A stretch of 64,000 bases of DNA from Bacteroidaceae bacterium (GTDB lineage Bacteria; Bacteroidota; Bacteroidia; Bacteroidales; Bacteroidaceae). Of the stretch, positions 25,638 through 35,961 are shown piece after piece. Position numbers and translations under genes: made by a program. How positions within the stretch are numbered: the first letter of the stretch is position 1; the number at the start of each line of letters is the position of its first letter. The stretch lies in NCBI GenBank assembly GCA_017469685.1, contig JAFUFW010000001.1, positions 1-64,000 of the forward strand. Reading direction: 5' to 3'. Under the pieces are notes generated by a model. It did not search any database and was not told the origin of the DNA. It saw only the letters and a list, made by a program, of their open reading frames with translations.

Positions 25638-28145
25638 TCACCGAAGCTCTGCTCCCAGTTGCTTCGTCAGGTTCTGAATCAGCTTCTGCATGATGGCGTC
25701 GATAGCCTTGTCGTTCAGCGTCTTGGATTCGTCCTGAAGGATGAAGTTGACGGCGTAGGACTTCTTGCCTGCGGGCAGGTTCTTGCCTTCGTAGACATCG
25801 AAGAGGCGGACTTCCTTCAGCAGCTTGCGCTCGGACTGATAGGCGATGGCCTCGATGCGGGCAAACTCCACGCTCTTGTCGACGAGCAGGGCCAGATCGC
25901 GGCTCACGGCGGGGAACTTGGGCAGCTCGGTGTAGCTGACCTTCTCTTTGCGGATGAGCTTCATCACCTGCTGCCAGGCGATGTCGGCGAAGTAAACCTC
26001 CGTGGGGATGTCGAAAGTCACCTGCAGGCGCTTGGCCACGATGCCGAGCTGGGCTATGGTCTTGCCTCCGCGGTTCTCGATGAGGATGCTCTTGGAGAAG
26101 ATGTCATTAGTTCCTTCCTTAAAGACGAGCGCACCGAAGGGCACGCCGAGGCGCCGGAAGATGTTCAGCACCTGCGCCTTCAGGCCGTAGAACGTCTGGT
26201 CCTCGTCGGCGTGTGCCCACGAGCCGCTGACGCGCCTGCCGGTTGTCCAGAGGCCGAGGTGGTAGTCCTCGCTGTAGGCATCAAGCACGTGCTTGATGAC
26301 CTCGGGATCGCGACTTGAACTGACGCCCGGAATGATGTCGGCGCACTTCTTCTCGGCATGGTAGTAGTAGCAGTTTCCGAACTCGAAGAGCTGGAGGTCT
26401 GCACGACGGCGGTTGACGTTGCGGCTGATGCTCTCGAGGCCCCCGAAGAGCAGCGTCTGGCGCAGCACAGCGAGGTCTTGTGAGAGCGGGTTGAGCAGGC
26501 GCACACAGTTCTCTGCCTTGTAGGAGTGCTCATTGTCGTAGTAGGCAGCCTTCGTCAGCGAGTTGTTGAGGATTTCGTTGAAGCCGGCTCCGACGAGCTG
26601 CTCGCCCACGAGGTTCTGCAACTTGTAGCTCTTGTCTGCTTCACCCTTCACGGAGAGGGCGCTGTTGATGCTTGAAGGTATCTCAACGTTGTTGTAGCCG
26701 TAGATGCGAAGGATGTCCTCGACAACGTCGCATGGGCGCTGCACGTCGACGCGGTAGGCAGGCACGGTGAGCTTGAGTCCCTCAGCCGTCTCCTCGTCGA
26801 TACGCATCTCTAAGGAGGTGACGATGCTCTTGACCGTCTCTGCAGGTATGTGCTTGCCTATGAGGTTGTCGACATAGTCGTACTTCAGGTCGACGGGGAA
26901 GTCCTTGATAGGCTCGGGATAGACATCGACGATCTCCATCGAAACCTTGCCTCCGGCCAGTTCCTGACACATCTTGGCCGCGAGCTTCAGGGCGTAGATC
27001 TGGCCGTTGGGGTCGATTCCGCGTTCGAAGCGGAACGAGGCATCGGTCTGCAGGCCGTGGCGACGTGCGCTCTTGCGGATCCAAGTGGGATTGAAGTAGG
27101 CACTCTCGAGCAACACGTTCTTCGTCGTCTCGTAAGTGCCGCTGCCTTTGCCGCCATAGACGCCGCCGATGCACATTGGCTCCTCGGCGTTGCAGATCAT
27201 CAGGTCATGGTCGCAGAGCTTACGGTCGATGCCGTCGAGGGTCTGGAACGGCGTACCCTCGGGCATAGTCTTCACGATGATTTCTCCGCCCGTGATCATG
27301 TCTGCGTCAAAGCAGTGGAGGGGCAGCCCGAAGGCCATCATGACGTAGTTAGTTATGTCTACGATATTGTTGATGGGGCGCAGGCCGATGGTGGTCAGGT
27401 GATCCTTGAGCCACTTGGGGCTCTCCTTCACTTCACACCCAGTCACGGTGACGGCGGCGTAGCGCGGGCAAGCCTCCGAGTTCTCGACGCGGATTGGAAT
27501 CTGGAGGTCGTGATTGTCAACTTTGAAGTCATCGACGGACGGACGGTGCAAGGCTGTCTGCTTGCCGTTCTGTACGAGCCATGCGTAGAGGTCGCGAGCT
27601 ACACCGTAGTGAGAGCATGCATCGGCGCGGTTGGCCGTTATGTCCACTTCAATGAGCCAGTCGCTCTCAAGGCCGTAGTACTCGGCTGCTGGCGTGCCAA
27701 CAACAGCGTCGGCGGGGAGCACGATGATTCCGTCGTGGCTGGAGCCGATGCCTATCTCGTCCTCAGCACATATCATGCCGTTGCTCTCTATGCCACGCAG
27801 CTTCGAACGCTTGATGACAAACTCCTTGTCGCCATCGTAGAGTTTGGTGCCGAGCGTTGCCACGATGACCTTTTGGCCTGCAGCTACGTTGGGGGCGCCG
27901 CATACTATTTGAGCGATGTCCGCTGAACCGACATCCACTGTGCATACGTGCATGTGGTCGCTATCTGGGTGTGGCTCGCAGGTGAGCACTTCACCCACGA
28001 CGAGGCCTTCGAGGCCACCACGTATGGCCTGCACTTCTTCCACGCCGTCCACCTCCAGGCCAGAGGAAGTGAGGGCGGCAGCTATCTCTTGAGCCGTCAG
28101 GTCTGTCTCGACGTACTCTCGGAGCCATTTATAGGAAATATTCAT
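25638..28145 (-). CDS. pheT: Phenylalanine--tRNA ligase beta subunit
   Basis: Product of 835 residues that pairs with PheS to charge tRNA-Phe. I place the start at 28145, MNISYKWLREYVETDL, the canonical PheT beginning. The longer frame to 28265 crosses the promoter. Domains in order are an N-terminal piece, an EMAP/tRNA-binding domain (VVGEVLTCEPHPDSDHMHVC, residues about 45-155), B3/4 editing, B5, the catalytic-like core, and the C-terminal anticodon-binding FDX-ACB domain (SYTELPKFPAVSRDLALLVD to the end). pheS is not in the window. Confidence 0.96.
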   Translation of the reverse strand: MNISYKWLREYVETDLTAQEIAAALTSSGLEVDGVEEVQAIRGGLEGLVVGEVLTCEPHPDSDHMHVCTVDVGSADIAQIVCGAPNVAAGQKVIVATLGTKLYDGDKEFVIKRSKLRGIESNGMICAEDEIGIGSSHDGIIVLPADAVVGTPAAEYYGLESDWLIEVDITANRADACSHYGVARDLYAWLVQNGKQTALHRPSVDDFKVDNHDLQIPIRVENSEACPRYAAVTVTGCEVKESPKWLKDHLTTIGLRPINNIVDITNYVMMAFGLPLHCFDADMITGGEIIVKTMPEGTPFQTLDGIDRKLCDHDLMICNAEEPMCIGGVYGGKGSGTYETTKNVLLESAYFNPTWIRKSARRHGLQTDASFRFERGIDPNGQIYALKLAAKMCQELAGGKVSMEIVDVYPEPIKDFPVDLKYDYVDNLIGKHIPAETVKSIVTSLEMRIDEETAEGLKLTVPAYRVDVQRPCDVVEDILRIYGYNNVEIPSSINSALSVKGEADKSYKLQNLVGEQLVGAGFNEILNNSLTKAAYYDNEHSYKAENCVRLLNPLSQDLAVLRQTLLFGGLESISRNVNRRRADLQLFEFGNCYYYHAEKKCADIIPGVSSSRDPEVIKHVLDAYSEDYHLGLWTTGRRVSGSWAHADEDQTFYGLKAQVLNIFRRLGVPFGALVFKEGTNDIFSKSILIENRGGKTIAQLGIVAKRLQVTFDIPTEVYFADIAWQQVMKLIRKEKVSYTELPKFPAVSRDLALLVDKSVEFARIEAIAYQSERKLLKEVRLFDVYEGKNLPAGKKSYAVNFILQDESKTLNDKAIDAIMQKLIQNLTKQLGAELR

Positions 28146-28189
28146 GTGTGTTGAAATTACTTTTGAGCGTTCATGCCCACAATTGCGCG

Positions 28190-28197
28190 CAAAGGTA
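28190..28197 (-). promoter_or_regulatory. Putative -7 element of pheT-yebC
   Basis: Minus-strand TACCTTTG, 45 bases upstream of the start. No T-box or other leader was recognised. Confidence 0.5.
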
Positions 28198-28333
28198 CAA
28201 AATATTTCAGAAAAAGGTAGCCAATATACATATTTTTTTTCGTGCGCGCGCGAAATATTCTGCATCGGCAGCCCTGCCGGTTAAAAATAAGGGGGCAGGC
28301 ACACAGAACTGCAGCGTTTAAAAATGTTAAATA
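28198..28333. other. Intergenic stretch upstream of pheT
   Basis: AT-rich except for a CGTGCGCGCGCG word at 28241-28252. No gene or RNA recognised. It leads into the repeat array. Confidence 0.4.
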
Positions 28334-28413
28334 AACCCTTAAGGGTTATGGCCTGAACCCTTAAGGGTTTTGCCGATAACCCTTAAGGGTTTTTGCAAAA
28401 AGGCTTAAGGGTT
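28334..28413. repeat. 22-base-period palindrome array, copy 2
   Basis: Exact AACCCTTAAGGGTT at 28334, 28356 and 28378, then a variant AAGGCTTAAGGGTT at 28400, all 22 bases apart. Decayed half-sites AAGGGT (28421) and AAGGGTT (28443) are also 22 apart, one base out of phase. The array lies between the dnaB terminator and the pheT promoter. Confidence 0.9.
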
Positions 28414-28493
28414 TCTGACGAAGGGTCTGAGAGATCCTTATGAAGGGTTGTGAGGCAGGTTCGTGTGAGGCCTAAGAATTAACGGGAACAAAA

Positions 28494-28533
28494 AAAGCCT
28501 CCGCAATGTTGAGGCTCACATTGCGGAGGCTTT
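28494..28533 (-). terminator. Intrinsic terminator of dnaB
   Basis: AAAGCCTCCGCAATGT pairs with ACATTGCGGAGGCTTT. On the minus strand a run of T follows. Confidence 0.88.
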
Positions 28534-28544
28534 ATGCACTTAGC

Positions 28545-30131
28545 TTAGAAGGGAACATCGTTCATCGATGGCGGCGGACCAAAAGGTGAGTCGGCATTGC
28601 TGGCGGGTCCGAGGGGCGCCCGGTCCGGAGCCTCGCTCGCAGGCAGCTCAGGTCCGTCTGGCGCAGGTTCATTGAGCTTTGAGTCCATAGGTCTGCTCTC
28701 GCCTGGCATAGGTATATAATCATCCTCGTCGAGGTCCTGGAAGCGAGCGTATTCGTTGCGAAAGCGCATGAGGATTGTGTCTACTGCGCCGTTGCGATGC
28801 TTTGCAATGATGAATTCAGCCATACCGCGCATGTTGTGTCCCTGCTCGTCGTTGTAGAGATGATAGTACTCAGGTCGGTGAATGAAGCACACCATGTCAG
28901 CATCCTGCTCGATTGCTCCTGACTCGCGGAGGTCGCTGAGCTGTGGCCTCTTTCCTTCGTAGCCTTCGCGGCCTTCAACACCACGGTTGAGCTGGGAGAG
29001 AGCAATGATGGGAATGTTCAAGTCCTTAGCAAGTCCCTTGAGAGCGCGTGAGATGTTGGAGACTTCCTCCTGTCGCGAGCCGAAGCTGGTTCCAGAAGCG
29101 TTCATGAGTTGCAGATAGTCGATGAGGATAAGCTTCACGCCATGTTCCCGCACCAGTCGGCGAGCCTTAGTGCGCAACTCGAAGATAGAAAGCGAAGGGG
29201 TGTCGTCGATAAAGAATGGAGCATCGTAGAGCGTGCGTATGCGATTGCCAAGCTGTCCCCACTCATAAGGCAGCAACTGCCCGTTCTTAATCTTGTCGCC
29301 GGTGATCTCGCAGACGTTGACCATCAGACGCTTGACCAACTGTACGTTGCTCATCTCGAGCGAGAACATGGCTACAGGTTCGCGCATGTCAACAGCTATC
29401 TTCTTTGCCATCGAGAGCACGAAGGCAGTCTTACCCATTGACGGGCGTGCGGCAATGATTATGAGGTCGGAATTCTGCCAGCCGCTGGTGATCTTGTCGA
29501 GATGAGAGAAGCCACTGGCAAGCCCTGAAAGGCCGTCCTGTCGTGCGGCAGCTTTCTGTAGCTCAGCATAGGCCTCATGGATCACCGGATTAATCTGCAC
29601 GAAGTCTTTCTTAAGGTTTTGCTGCGAGATTTTAAAAAGCTTATCCTCAGCAGATTGCATCAAGTCCTCTACATCAATAGTCGAATCGAAGGCATCACGT
29701 GAAATCTCGCTGGAGAAAGTGATTAGCTGACGGGCAAGGGCCTTCTGAGCGATGATGCGCGCGTGGTACTCGATGTGGGCTGACGATGTCAGGTTAGATG
29801 AGAGCTGCACGAGATAAACCGGTCCGCCGGCCTCCTCAAGCAAGCCTTGGGAATCAAGGTAATCGCGCACGGTAAGTATGTCGACAGGCCTCTGCTGAAC
29901 AACGAGGGAGCGAATGGCGTCGAAGATTACCTTATGGCGGTGGTCGTAGAACGAGTCGGGCTGGAGCACTTCGCTTACACGAGCAAAAGCGTCCTGCTCG
30001 ATAAGCAGAGCGCCAAGCACAGCCTGCTCCATCTCTATATTCTGTGGTTGCTGGCGCCCGAAAGCATCCTCGGCCGGGACATTGACCTGCTTAGTGCGCG
30101 AGCGCGGACGGCGTGAATTATCTGAAGGCAT
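28545..30131 (-). CDS. dnaB: Replicative DNA helicase DnaB
   Basis: Hexameric 5'-3' helicase of the replication fork, 528 residues. The N-terminal primase-binding domain begins near PQNIEMEQAVLGALLIEQDA. The RecA-like C-terminal domain has Walker A ARPSMGKTAF and Walker B VKLILIDYLQLM, followed by the DnaB block LKGLAKDLNIPIIALSQLNR. A Pro-rich tail of about 50 residues (ELPASEAPDRAPLGPASNAD) is typical of Bacteroidetes. It is divergent from folK. Confidence 0.96.
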   Translation of the reverse strand: MPSDNSRRPRSRTKQVNVPAEDAFGRQQPQNIEMEQAVLGALLIEQDAFARVSEVLQPDSFYDHRHKVIFDAIRSLVVQQRPVDILTVRDYLDSQGLLEEAGGPVYLVQLSSNLTSSAHIEYHARIIAQKALARQLITFSSEISRDAFDSTIDVEDLMQSAEDKLFKISQQNLKKDFVQINPVIHEAYAELQKAAARQDGLSGLASGFSHLDKITSGWQNSDLIIIAARPSMGKTAFVLSMAKKIAVDMREPVAMFSLEMSNVQLVKRLMVNVCEITGDKIKNGQLLPYEWGQLGNRIRTLYDAPFFIDDTPSLSIFELRTKARRLVREHGVKLILIDYLQLMNASGTSFGSRQEEVSNISRALKGLAKDLNIPIIALSQLNRGVEGREGYEGKRPQLSDLRESGAIEQDADMVCFIHRPEYYHLYNDEQGHNMRGMAEFIIAKHRNGAVDTILMRFRNEYARFQDLDEDDYIPMPGESRPMDSKLNEPAPDGPELPASEAPDRAPLGPASNADSPFGPPPSMNDVPF

Positions 30132-30229
30132 TCTTGGATTATGGATTAGAGATTATAGTTTACAGTTTATGAAATTGTGAAATGACGTTAATTCTTTTGT
30201 CATTTTTCTGCTATATGCTGAATTCTATT

Positions 30230-30237
30230 TATTTTTG
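30230..30237 (+). promoter_or_regulatory. Putative -7 element of folK
   Basis: TATTTTTG matches TAnnTTTG and ends 8 bases before the ATG, implying a very short leader. Confidence 0.45.
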
Positions 30238-30245
30238 CAAGCGAA

Positions 30246-30644
30246 ATGAGTAGTCACACCCTTTATATCGCATTGGGCAGCAATATGCTGACAGCTCCGC
30301 GCGTGCTTGAATGGGCGCGGCGGAAGATGCGCGCCATGTTCGGGCTGCTCAGGGCAAGCAAGCCTGTCTGGACGGAGCCTATTGACTACCCCTACCCTTT
30401 CCTCTTCCTGAATCAAGTCGTTGAAATCACTACCGAGCGGCCACTGGCAGTGCTGAGAGTTCTGCTCAAGACCCTGGAGGAGGAGATGATGGCTCGCAAG
30501 TCCGTCACAGAAGAAGGACGGAGGATCATAGACATCGACCTGCTGGCTTTTGACGGCGAGGTGCTGCGCCCCGACGACTGGCAACGGTCTTACGTCCAGG
30601 AAGGAGTGGCTGAGATTAATGCGATGAAGAGCCGCAGGCGCTAA
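30246..30644 (+). CDS. folK: 2-amino-4-hydroxy-6-hydroxymethyldihydropteridine diphosphokinase (short form)
   Basis: Pyrophosphorylates the pterin in folate synthesis. The 132-residue protein starts TLYIALGSNM, keeps FLNQVVEITT (pterin-binding strand) and RRIIDIDLLAFDGEVL (the Mg/ATP-binding DxD block). It is shorter than the usual 150-165 residues and lacks the family's usual PHP motif after the DxD block, ending instead in a basic MKSRRR. It may be a reduced but working enzyme. It is convergent with the penicillin-binding protein gene, with only 9 bases between stops. Confidence 0.85.
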   Translation: MSSHTLYIALGSNMLTAPRVLEWARRKMRAMFGLLRASKPVWTEPIDYPYPFLFLNQVVEITTERPLAVLRVLLKTLEEEMMARKSVTEEGRRIIDIDLLAFDGEVLRPDDWQRSYVQEGVAEINAMKSRRR

Positions 30645-30653
30645 CCCACCATT

Positions 30654-32993
30654 TTATTCGTCGCTGAACAAATCGTCGAGGCCAACGGCTTCGTCCACTT
30701 CCTCGTACTCGCTAACATCGTCGGTCACTGCACAGGGGTCGAAACCAGGAGGCAGGTCGAACTGCTCGCTCTGGGTATAGCTCAGGCTTGCGTCGGCAAA
30801 CACTTTCTGGAGGAATTGCGCACATATTGGCAGTGAGGCTGCAGCGCCCTGTCCGTAGGACATGTTGTTGAAGTGAATGTCGCGCTCGTCGCCGCCGACC
30901 CAGGCCCCGAACGCCAGCGAAGGCGTGTAGCCGACGAACCAGCCGTCGGAATTGTCGTTGGTTGTACCTGTCTTGCCGCCCATTGGAGCGGTGATGCCAT
31001 AGCGGCTGCGCATACGCTGGCCCGTACCTCCGTCTACGACACCGCGCATCAGCACAATCATCTTCGAAGCGCTCTCCTCGCTGATGACCTCATTCATGCG
31101 TGGTGCGAACTCGGCAAGGACGTTCCCGTCGGCGTCCTCAATGCGCGTCACATACATAGGCGACAGACGAATACCCTTATTAGGGAAGGCTGTGTAGGCA
31201 GAGACCATCTCGAGAACGGATATGTCGCAGGGGCCGAGACACAATGACATCGACGGATGAATGTCCTGATTCAGGATTCCGAACTCATGGAGCAGGCGCA
31301 CGAAGGCTGAGGGGCTGAGCTGGCTCATCAGGTAGGCAGAGATCCAGTTGTTGGACTGTGCCAGCCCCCACTTGAGTGTCACCATCTCGCCGTAGCGGGC
31401 ACGGCTGCCGTTGCGGGGCGTCCATGTCTGCCCGCCAGGAATCTGATATGTCTGCTGCACGTTGGGCGCCACGTCGCAGGGGCTCCAGCCGTTCTCCATC
31501 GCAAGCGTGTAGAGGTAAGGTTTGATAGTAGAACCTACTTGGCGGCGTCCCACGCCTGCCATGTCATATTGAAAGTGGCGGAAATTGATGCCGCCCACGT
31601 AAGCTTTGACAGCTCCTGTGTGCGTGTCCATGCACACGAAGCCCGAGCGCAGGAAGCCTTTAGTGTACTTTATGCTGTCCATTGGCGTCATGGTGGTGTC
31701 CACATCGCCATTGGGCGAATAGAGGGTCATCTCAACGGGCGTATTGAAAGCCTTTTCAATCTCAGAGGAGCTGGCGCCATCGCTCTTCATCATCACATAG
31801 CGCTCGCTCTGACGCATGGCGCGGTCGAGGTCCTGACGGGCCTTCTCGGCACTGATGTTTGAGCCATAGGGTGCATTAGCCTTGCCACGGCGCTCGGCGT
31901 TGAAGAGCGGCTGCAGGTAACCTACGACATGGTTTGCCATAGCCTCCTCAGCATAGCGCTGCATGCGACTGTCGATGGTTGTGTACACCTTCAGACCGTC
32001 AGTGTAAATATTGTAGGCCGTGCCGTCCTTCTTGCGGTTCTTGTTGCACCATCCGTAGAGCGGGTCTGTCTCCCATGCCAGGCTGTCCTCGAAATACTTC
32101 TGGCGCTGCCACGAGGCATAGTTCGAACGCTCCGGGCGCTTTGCCATAAGCATCGTGCGGAGGTGCTCGCGCAAGTAGGTGGCTTCGCCCTCCTTGTGGT
32201 CCACTCGGTGGAAGTCGAGCTCGATAGGCTGAGGTTGCAGCGAATCAACTTCAGCCTGAGTGAGATAACCAGCCTTCTGCATCTGCGAAAGCACCGTGTT
32301 GCGGCGGGCCAGCGCACGTTCGGGGAAGCGCACAGGATTGTAGTAAGAGGGATTCTTGCAAAGACCTATTAGCAGGGCACTCTCGTTCACCGTCAACGCT
32401 TTAGGCTCCTTATTGAAATAAGTCTTAGCTGCCGACTTAAGGCCCACGGCGTTGTGCAGGAAATCAAAGTAGTTGAGGTACATTGTCAGGATTTCCTCCT
32501 TCGTATAAAGGCGCTCGAGCTGCACGGCGATGACCCACTCAATGGGCTTCTGCGAAAGACGTTCTTCAACACTGGTAGCCTGGGCCGAATAAACCTGCTT
32601 TGCCAGCTGCTGAGTGATTGTGGAACCGCCGCCCGCATTCTTCTGCCTCAGTAAGCCACGCTTGAAGATGGCGCGCAAAAGCGCACGGAGGTCTACGCCT
32701 GAATGGTCATAGAAACGAACGTCCTCGGTAGCCACAAGAGCCTGAACGGTCGATGGCGCTATATCGTCGTAGCTCACGAACACACGGTTGGCACGCGTGT
32801 AGCTCCACGTGCCAAGGACATGCCCGTCAGCCGAGATAACCTGCGAGGCAAACTTATTCACAGGGTTCTCCAACTGCTGAAGGTCTGGCATATATCCGAT
32901 ATAGCCTTTTGCTATAGCCCAGAAAGCAGCAACGCCGCCGGCCAAGGCCAGGAAGAGCAGCACCCAAAGCAATATGATTATCTTCTTTCTCAT
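30654..32993 (-). CDS. Class A penicillin-binding protein 1A (transglycosylase/transpeptidase)
   Basis: Inner-membrane peptidoglycan synthase of 779 residues. One N-terminal helix (IIILLWVLLFLALAGGVAAF) anchors it. The glycosyltransferase domain has EDVRFYDHSGVD and GGSTITQQLAKQVYS. The transpeptidase domain has the SxxK motif in GSTIKPYLY, SNN as SxN, and KTGTTNDNSDGWFVGYTP as KTG. The C-terminus is acidic. It has its own promoter region divergent from pyrB. Confidence 0.95.
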   Translation of the reverse strand: MRKKIIILLWVLLFLALAGGVAAFWAIAKGYIGYMPDLQQLENPVNKFASQVISADGHVLGTWSYTRANRVFVSYDDIAPSTVQALVATEDVRFYDHSGVDLRALLRAIFKRGLLRQKNAGGGSTITQQLAKQVYSAQATSVEERLSQKPIEWVIAVQLERLYTKEEILTMYLNYFDFLHNAVGLKSAAKTYFNKEPKALTVNESALLIGLCKNPSYYNPVRFPERALARRNTVLSQMQKAGYLTQAEVDSLQPQPIELDFHRVDHKEGEATYLREHLRTMLMAKRPERSNYASWQRQKYFEDSLAWETDPLYGWCNKNRKKDGTAYNIYTDGLKVYTTIDSRMQRYAEEAMANHVVGYLQPLFNAERRGKANAPYGSNISAEKARQDLDRAMRQSERYVMMKSDGASSSEIEKAFNTPVEMTLYSPNGDVDTTMTPMDSIKYTKGFLRSGFVCMDTHTGAVKAYVGGINFRHFQYDMAGVGRRQVGSTIKPYLYTLAMENGWSPCDVAPNVQQTYQIPGGQTWTPRNGSRARYGEMVTLKWGLAQSNNWISAYLMSQLSPSAFVRLLHEFGILNQDIHPSMSLCLGPCDISVLEMVSAYTAFPNKGIRLSPMYVTRIEDADGNVLAEFAPRMNEVISEESASKMIVLMRGVVDGGTGQRMRSRYGITAPMGGKTGTTNDNSDGWFVGYTPSLAFGAWVGGDERDIHFNNMSYGQGAAASLPICAQFLQKVFADASLSYTQSEQFDLPPGFDPCAVTDDVSEYEEVDEAVGLDDLFSDE

Positions 32994-33056
32994 AGTCCTG
33001 TCATGAGCGAGGCGGCTTCACGCGCCTTGCATTTAACGAGCGGGGGAATTAGGTTG

Positions 33057-33064
33057 CAAATATA
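33057..33064 (-). promoter_or_regulatory. Putative -7 element of the PBP1A gene
   Basis: Minus-strand TATATTTG (TAnnTTTG), with TTTG at 33090-33087, 22 bases upstream. Confidence 0.5.
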
Positions 33065-33169
33065 CGCCCTTTTTCGAAAAAGGATTCAAAGAAACAGAGA
33101 AAAGTGTGAAAAAAATATTTGTTTCGTATTCTTTATGCCCTTCAATGGTGAAGAATAAAAACTTTAGCC

Positions 33170-33177
33170 TATATTTG
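33170..33177 (+). promoter_or_regulatory. Putative -7 element of the pyrB-pyrI-glyA operon
   Basis: TATATTTG matches TAnnTTTG, about 53 bases upstream of pyrB. Confidence 0.5.
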
Positions 33178-33230
33178 CGCGAGGAAATAAAAACTCTCAC
33201 ACAGCTCAACTCGATTATCAGCCCACAACT

Positions 33231-34175
33231 ATGAATCAAAGCTTGGTTTCTATTGCAGGCCATTCGCGCGAAAAAATAGAGTATCTGATCCGCATGGCGC
33301 AGGAGTTTGAGAAGCACCCCAACCGGCTACTGCTGCAGGGGCGCGTCGTCGCAACTCTTTTCTTCGAACCATCAACCCGCACACGCCTGAGTTTTGAAAC
33401 GGCCGCCAACCGCCTCGGAGCCCGCGTCATTGGCTTCGCCGACCCTAAGGTGACCAGCGGCACCAAGGGCGAAACACTCAAGGACACAATCATGATGGTC
33501 TCTAACTACGCTGACATAATCGTAATGCGCCATCACCTCGAGGGCGCTGCACAGTATGCCAGCGAGGTCTCTCCTGTGCCCATCATCAATGCCGGCGACG
33601 GAGCCAACCAGCACCCTTCACAGACGATGCTCGACCTCTACACCATCTATCAGACGCAAGGCACGCTGGACAACCTCAATATCTATCTCGTGGGCGATCT
33701 CAAATATGGCCGAACTGTTCACTCCCTACTCACAGCCATGCGACACTTCAACCCGACATTCCACTTCATAGCACCAGACGAGTTGGCAATGCCTGAGAGT
33801 TACAAGCAATACTGTCGCGACAACGACATACGGTACATTGAACATCAGGACTTCGATGCCGACGTCATCGCAGGCGCTGACATATTATATATGACGCGCG
33901 TGCAACGCGAGCGCTTCACCGACCTGATGGAATACGAACGCGTCAAGGACCGCTACCTGCTCAAGCTCGACATGCTCGCAAAGGCGCGCCCGAACATGCG
34001 AATCCTTCATCCCCTTCCACGCGTAAACGAGATAGAATATTCTATCGACGATGACCCTCATGCTTACTATTTCCAACAGGCCCGCAATGGCCTCTTCGCC
34101 CGCGAGGCACTCATCTGCGACGCACTGGGCATCGGGCTCGAACAAGTACAAAACGACAAAACCATAATCCTATGA
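33231..34175 (+). CDS. pyrB: Aspartate carbamoyltransferase catalytic subunit
   Basis: Makes carbamoyl-aspartate, the first committed step of pyrimidine synthesis. The 314-residue protein has the carbamoyl-phosphate motif [13 protein letters not shown], the domain-bridging [15 protein letters not shown] and the aspartate-binding loop [11 protein letters not shown]. Its stop overlaps the pyrI start (ATGA). Confidence 0.97.
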   Translation: MNQSLVSIAGHSREKIEYLIRMAQEFEKHPNRLLLQGRVVATLFFEPSTRTRLSFETAANRLGARVIGFADPKVTSGTKGETLKDTIMMVSNYADIIVMRHHLEGAAQYASEVSPVPIINAGDGANQHPSQTMLDLYTIYQTQGTLDNLNIYLVGDLKYGRTVHSLLTAMRHFNPTFHFIAPDELAMPESYKQYCRDNDIRYIEHQDFDADVIAGADILYMTRVQRERFTDLMEYERVKDRYLLKLDMLAKARPNMRILHPLPRVNEIEYSIDDDPHAYYFQQARNGLFAREALICDALGIGLEQVQNDKTIIL

Positions 34176-34627
34176 AACGACAAGAATTGATCGTTTCCGC
34201 ACTCGACCACGGAACAGTCATCGACCATATCCCCTGCGACCGTCTCTTCGAAGTCATCAATCTGCTTCACCTGCAGGACATGACCAGCAAGGTAACCATA
34301 GGCTTCAACCTTAAGTCGGCCAAGATGGGCACCAAGAGCATCATAAAGATAGCCGACCGCTTCTTCACCGATGAAGAGCTGAACCAACTCTCCGTAGTAG
34401 CCCCGAACGTAACGCTCGCCATCATACGCGACTACGAGGTCGTTGAGAAGCGCTCCGTGACTCTCCCAGAAGAGCTGCACGGGCTTGTGCGCTGCAACAA
34501 TCCCAAGTGCATAACCAACAACGAGCCTATGAAGACCGTCTTCCACTTGAAAGACAGGCAGAAAGGTACAATCCGTTGCCACTATTGCAACCACGAACAG
34601 GAAATCCGTAAAGTGAAAATACAATGA
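34172..34627 (+). CDS. pyrI: Aspartate carbamoyltransferase regulatory subunit
   Basis: Binds CTP/ATP and transmits feedback control to PyrB. Of 151 residues, the N-terminal allosteric domain begins [20 protein letters not shown]. The C-terminal zinc domain has CNNPKC and CHYC, the four-Cys site. ATGA overlaps on both sides couple it to pyrB and glyA. Confidence 0.97.
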   Translation: MKRQELIVSALDHGTVIDHIPCDRLFEVINLLHLQDMTSKVTIGFNLKSAKMGTKSIIKIADRFFTDEELNQLSVVAPNVTLAIIRDYEVVEKRSVTLPEELHGLVRCNNPKCITNNEPMKTVFHLKDRQKGTIRCHYCNHEQEIRKVKIQ

Positions 34628-35904
34628 ACAGAGACTCAAAAATTTTCGAGCTCATCCAGCAGGAACGTGCACGCCAGGAGCGCGGCATCGAGCTCATAGC
34701 ATCTGAGAACTTCGTCAGCCCGCAGGTGATGGAAGCCATGGGGTCGCCACTCACGAATAAATACGCCGAGGGCTATCCAGGCCATCGCTATTACGGCGGA
34801 TGCCAGATTGTCGACCAAGTGGAACAACTTGCCATTGACCGCGTATGCGAGCTCTTCGGCGCCGAATATGCCAACGTGCAGCCCCACTCTGGCGCACAGG
34901 CTAACGCTGCCGTCTTTCTGGCCGTACTGAATCCCGGCGACACGTTCATGGGTCTGAACCTCGACCACGGCGGTCACCTCTCCCACGGCTCCCTCGTCAA
35001 CACCTCCGGTATCATCTATCGCCCCATAGGCTACAATCTGAACAAGGAGACAGGCCGCGTCGACTATGACGAGATGGAGCGCCTCGCCATCGAGCACAAG
35101 CCCCGCCTCATCATCGGCGGCGGCTCGGCCTATAGCCGCGAGTGGGATTATAAGCGTATGCGCGAGATAGCCGACAAGGTCGGTGCCATATTCATGGTGG
35201 ATATGGCTCACCCCGCAGGTCTCATAGCTGCCAGCCTCCTGGACAACCCGTTGAAGTACGCCCACATCGTCACCTCCACAACCCACAAGACCCTCCGCGG
35301 CCCGCGCGGCGGCATCATCCTCATGGGCAAGGACTTCGACAATCCGTGGGGCAAGACCACCCCGAAGGGCGTCGTCAAGAAGATGTCGGCCCTCCTGAAC
35401 TCTGCCGTCTTCCCCGGCATACAGGGCGGACCGCTCGAGCACGTCATCGCCGCCAAAGCCGTTGCCTTCGGCGAAGCCCTCACGCCCGAGTTCCGCGAGT
35501 ATCAGGCACAAGTGAAGAAGAACGCCGCCTGCCTCGCAGCCGAACTCACTAAGCGCGGCTTCGACATCGTCAGCGGCGGCACCGACAACCACTCCATGCT
35601 CGTCGACCTCCGCTCGAAATACCCCGACCTCACCGGCAAGGTCGCCGAGAATGCCCTCGTGGCAGCAGACATCACCGTCAACAAGAACATGGTGCCCTTC
35701 GACAGCCGCAGCGCCTTCCAAACCTCTGGCATACGCCTCGGCACGCCCGCCATCACCACGCGCGGCGCAAAGGAGGACCTGATGGTGAAGATTGCCGAGC
35801 TCATTGAGCGCGTCCTGAACGACCCGGAGAACGAACAGGTTATCGCCACCGTACGCGCCGAGGTTAATGCCACGATGAAGGACTATCCATTGTTTGCGTA
35901 CTAA
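34624..35904 (+). CDS. glyA: Serine hydroxymethyltransferase
   Basis: PLP enzyme converting serine and tetrahydrofolate to glycine and methylene-tetrahydrofolate, 426 residues. The start is [20 protein letters not shown]. The PLP-lysine block [15 protein letters not shown] has Lys222. [12 protein letters not shown] holds the cofactor-ring Asp. The overlapping start with pyrI suggests translational coupling, linking pyrimidine and one-carbon supply for thymidylate. Confidence 0.97.
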   Translation: MNRDSKIFELIQQERARQERGIELIASENFVSPQVMEAMGSPLTNKYAEGYPGHRYYGGCQIVDQVEQLAIDRVCELFGAEYANVQPHSGAQANAAVFLAVLNPGDTFMGLNLDHGGHLSHGSLVNTSGIIYRPIGYNLNKETGRVDYDEMERLAIEHKPRLIIGGGSAYSREWDYKRMREIADKVGAIFMVDMAHPAGLIAASLLDNPLKYAHIVTSTTHKTLRGPRGGIILMGKDFDNPWGKTTPKGVVKKMSALLNSAVFPGIQGGPLEHVIAAKAVAFGEALTPEFREYQAQVKKNAACLAAELTKRGFDIVSGGTDNHSMLVDLRSKYPDLTGKVAENALVAADITVNKNMVPFDSRSAFQTSGIRLGTPAITTRGAKEDLMVKIAELIERVLNDPENEQVIATVRAEVNATMKDYPLFAY

Positions 35905-35961
35905 TAGTCGTGCACCGCCTCGAAGCCCAAGGGCATTACCTTGGTCTATGATTATAAAAAG

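Noticed and set aside
26850..27926. 358-residue plus-strand frame opposite pheT, and similar frames at 39441-40694 and 50570-51565
   Set aside because: All mirror well-identified genes on the other strand and show the same shadow composition.
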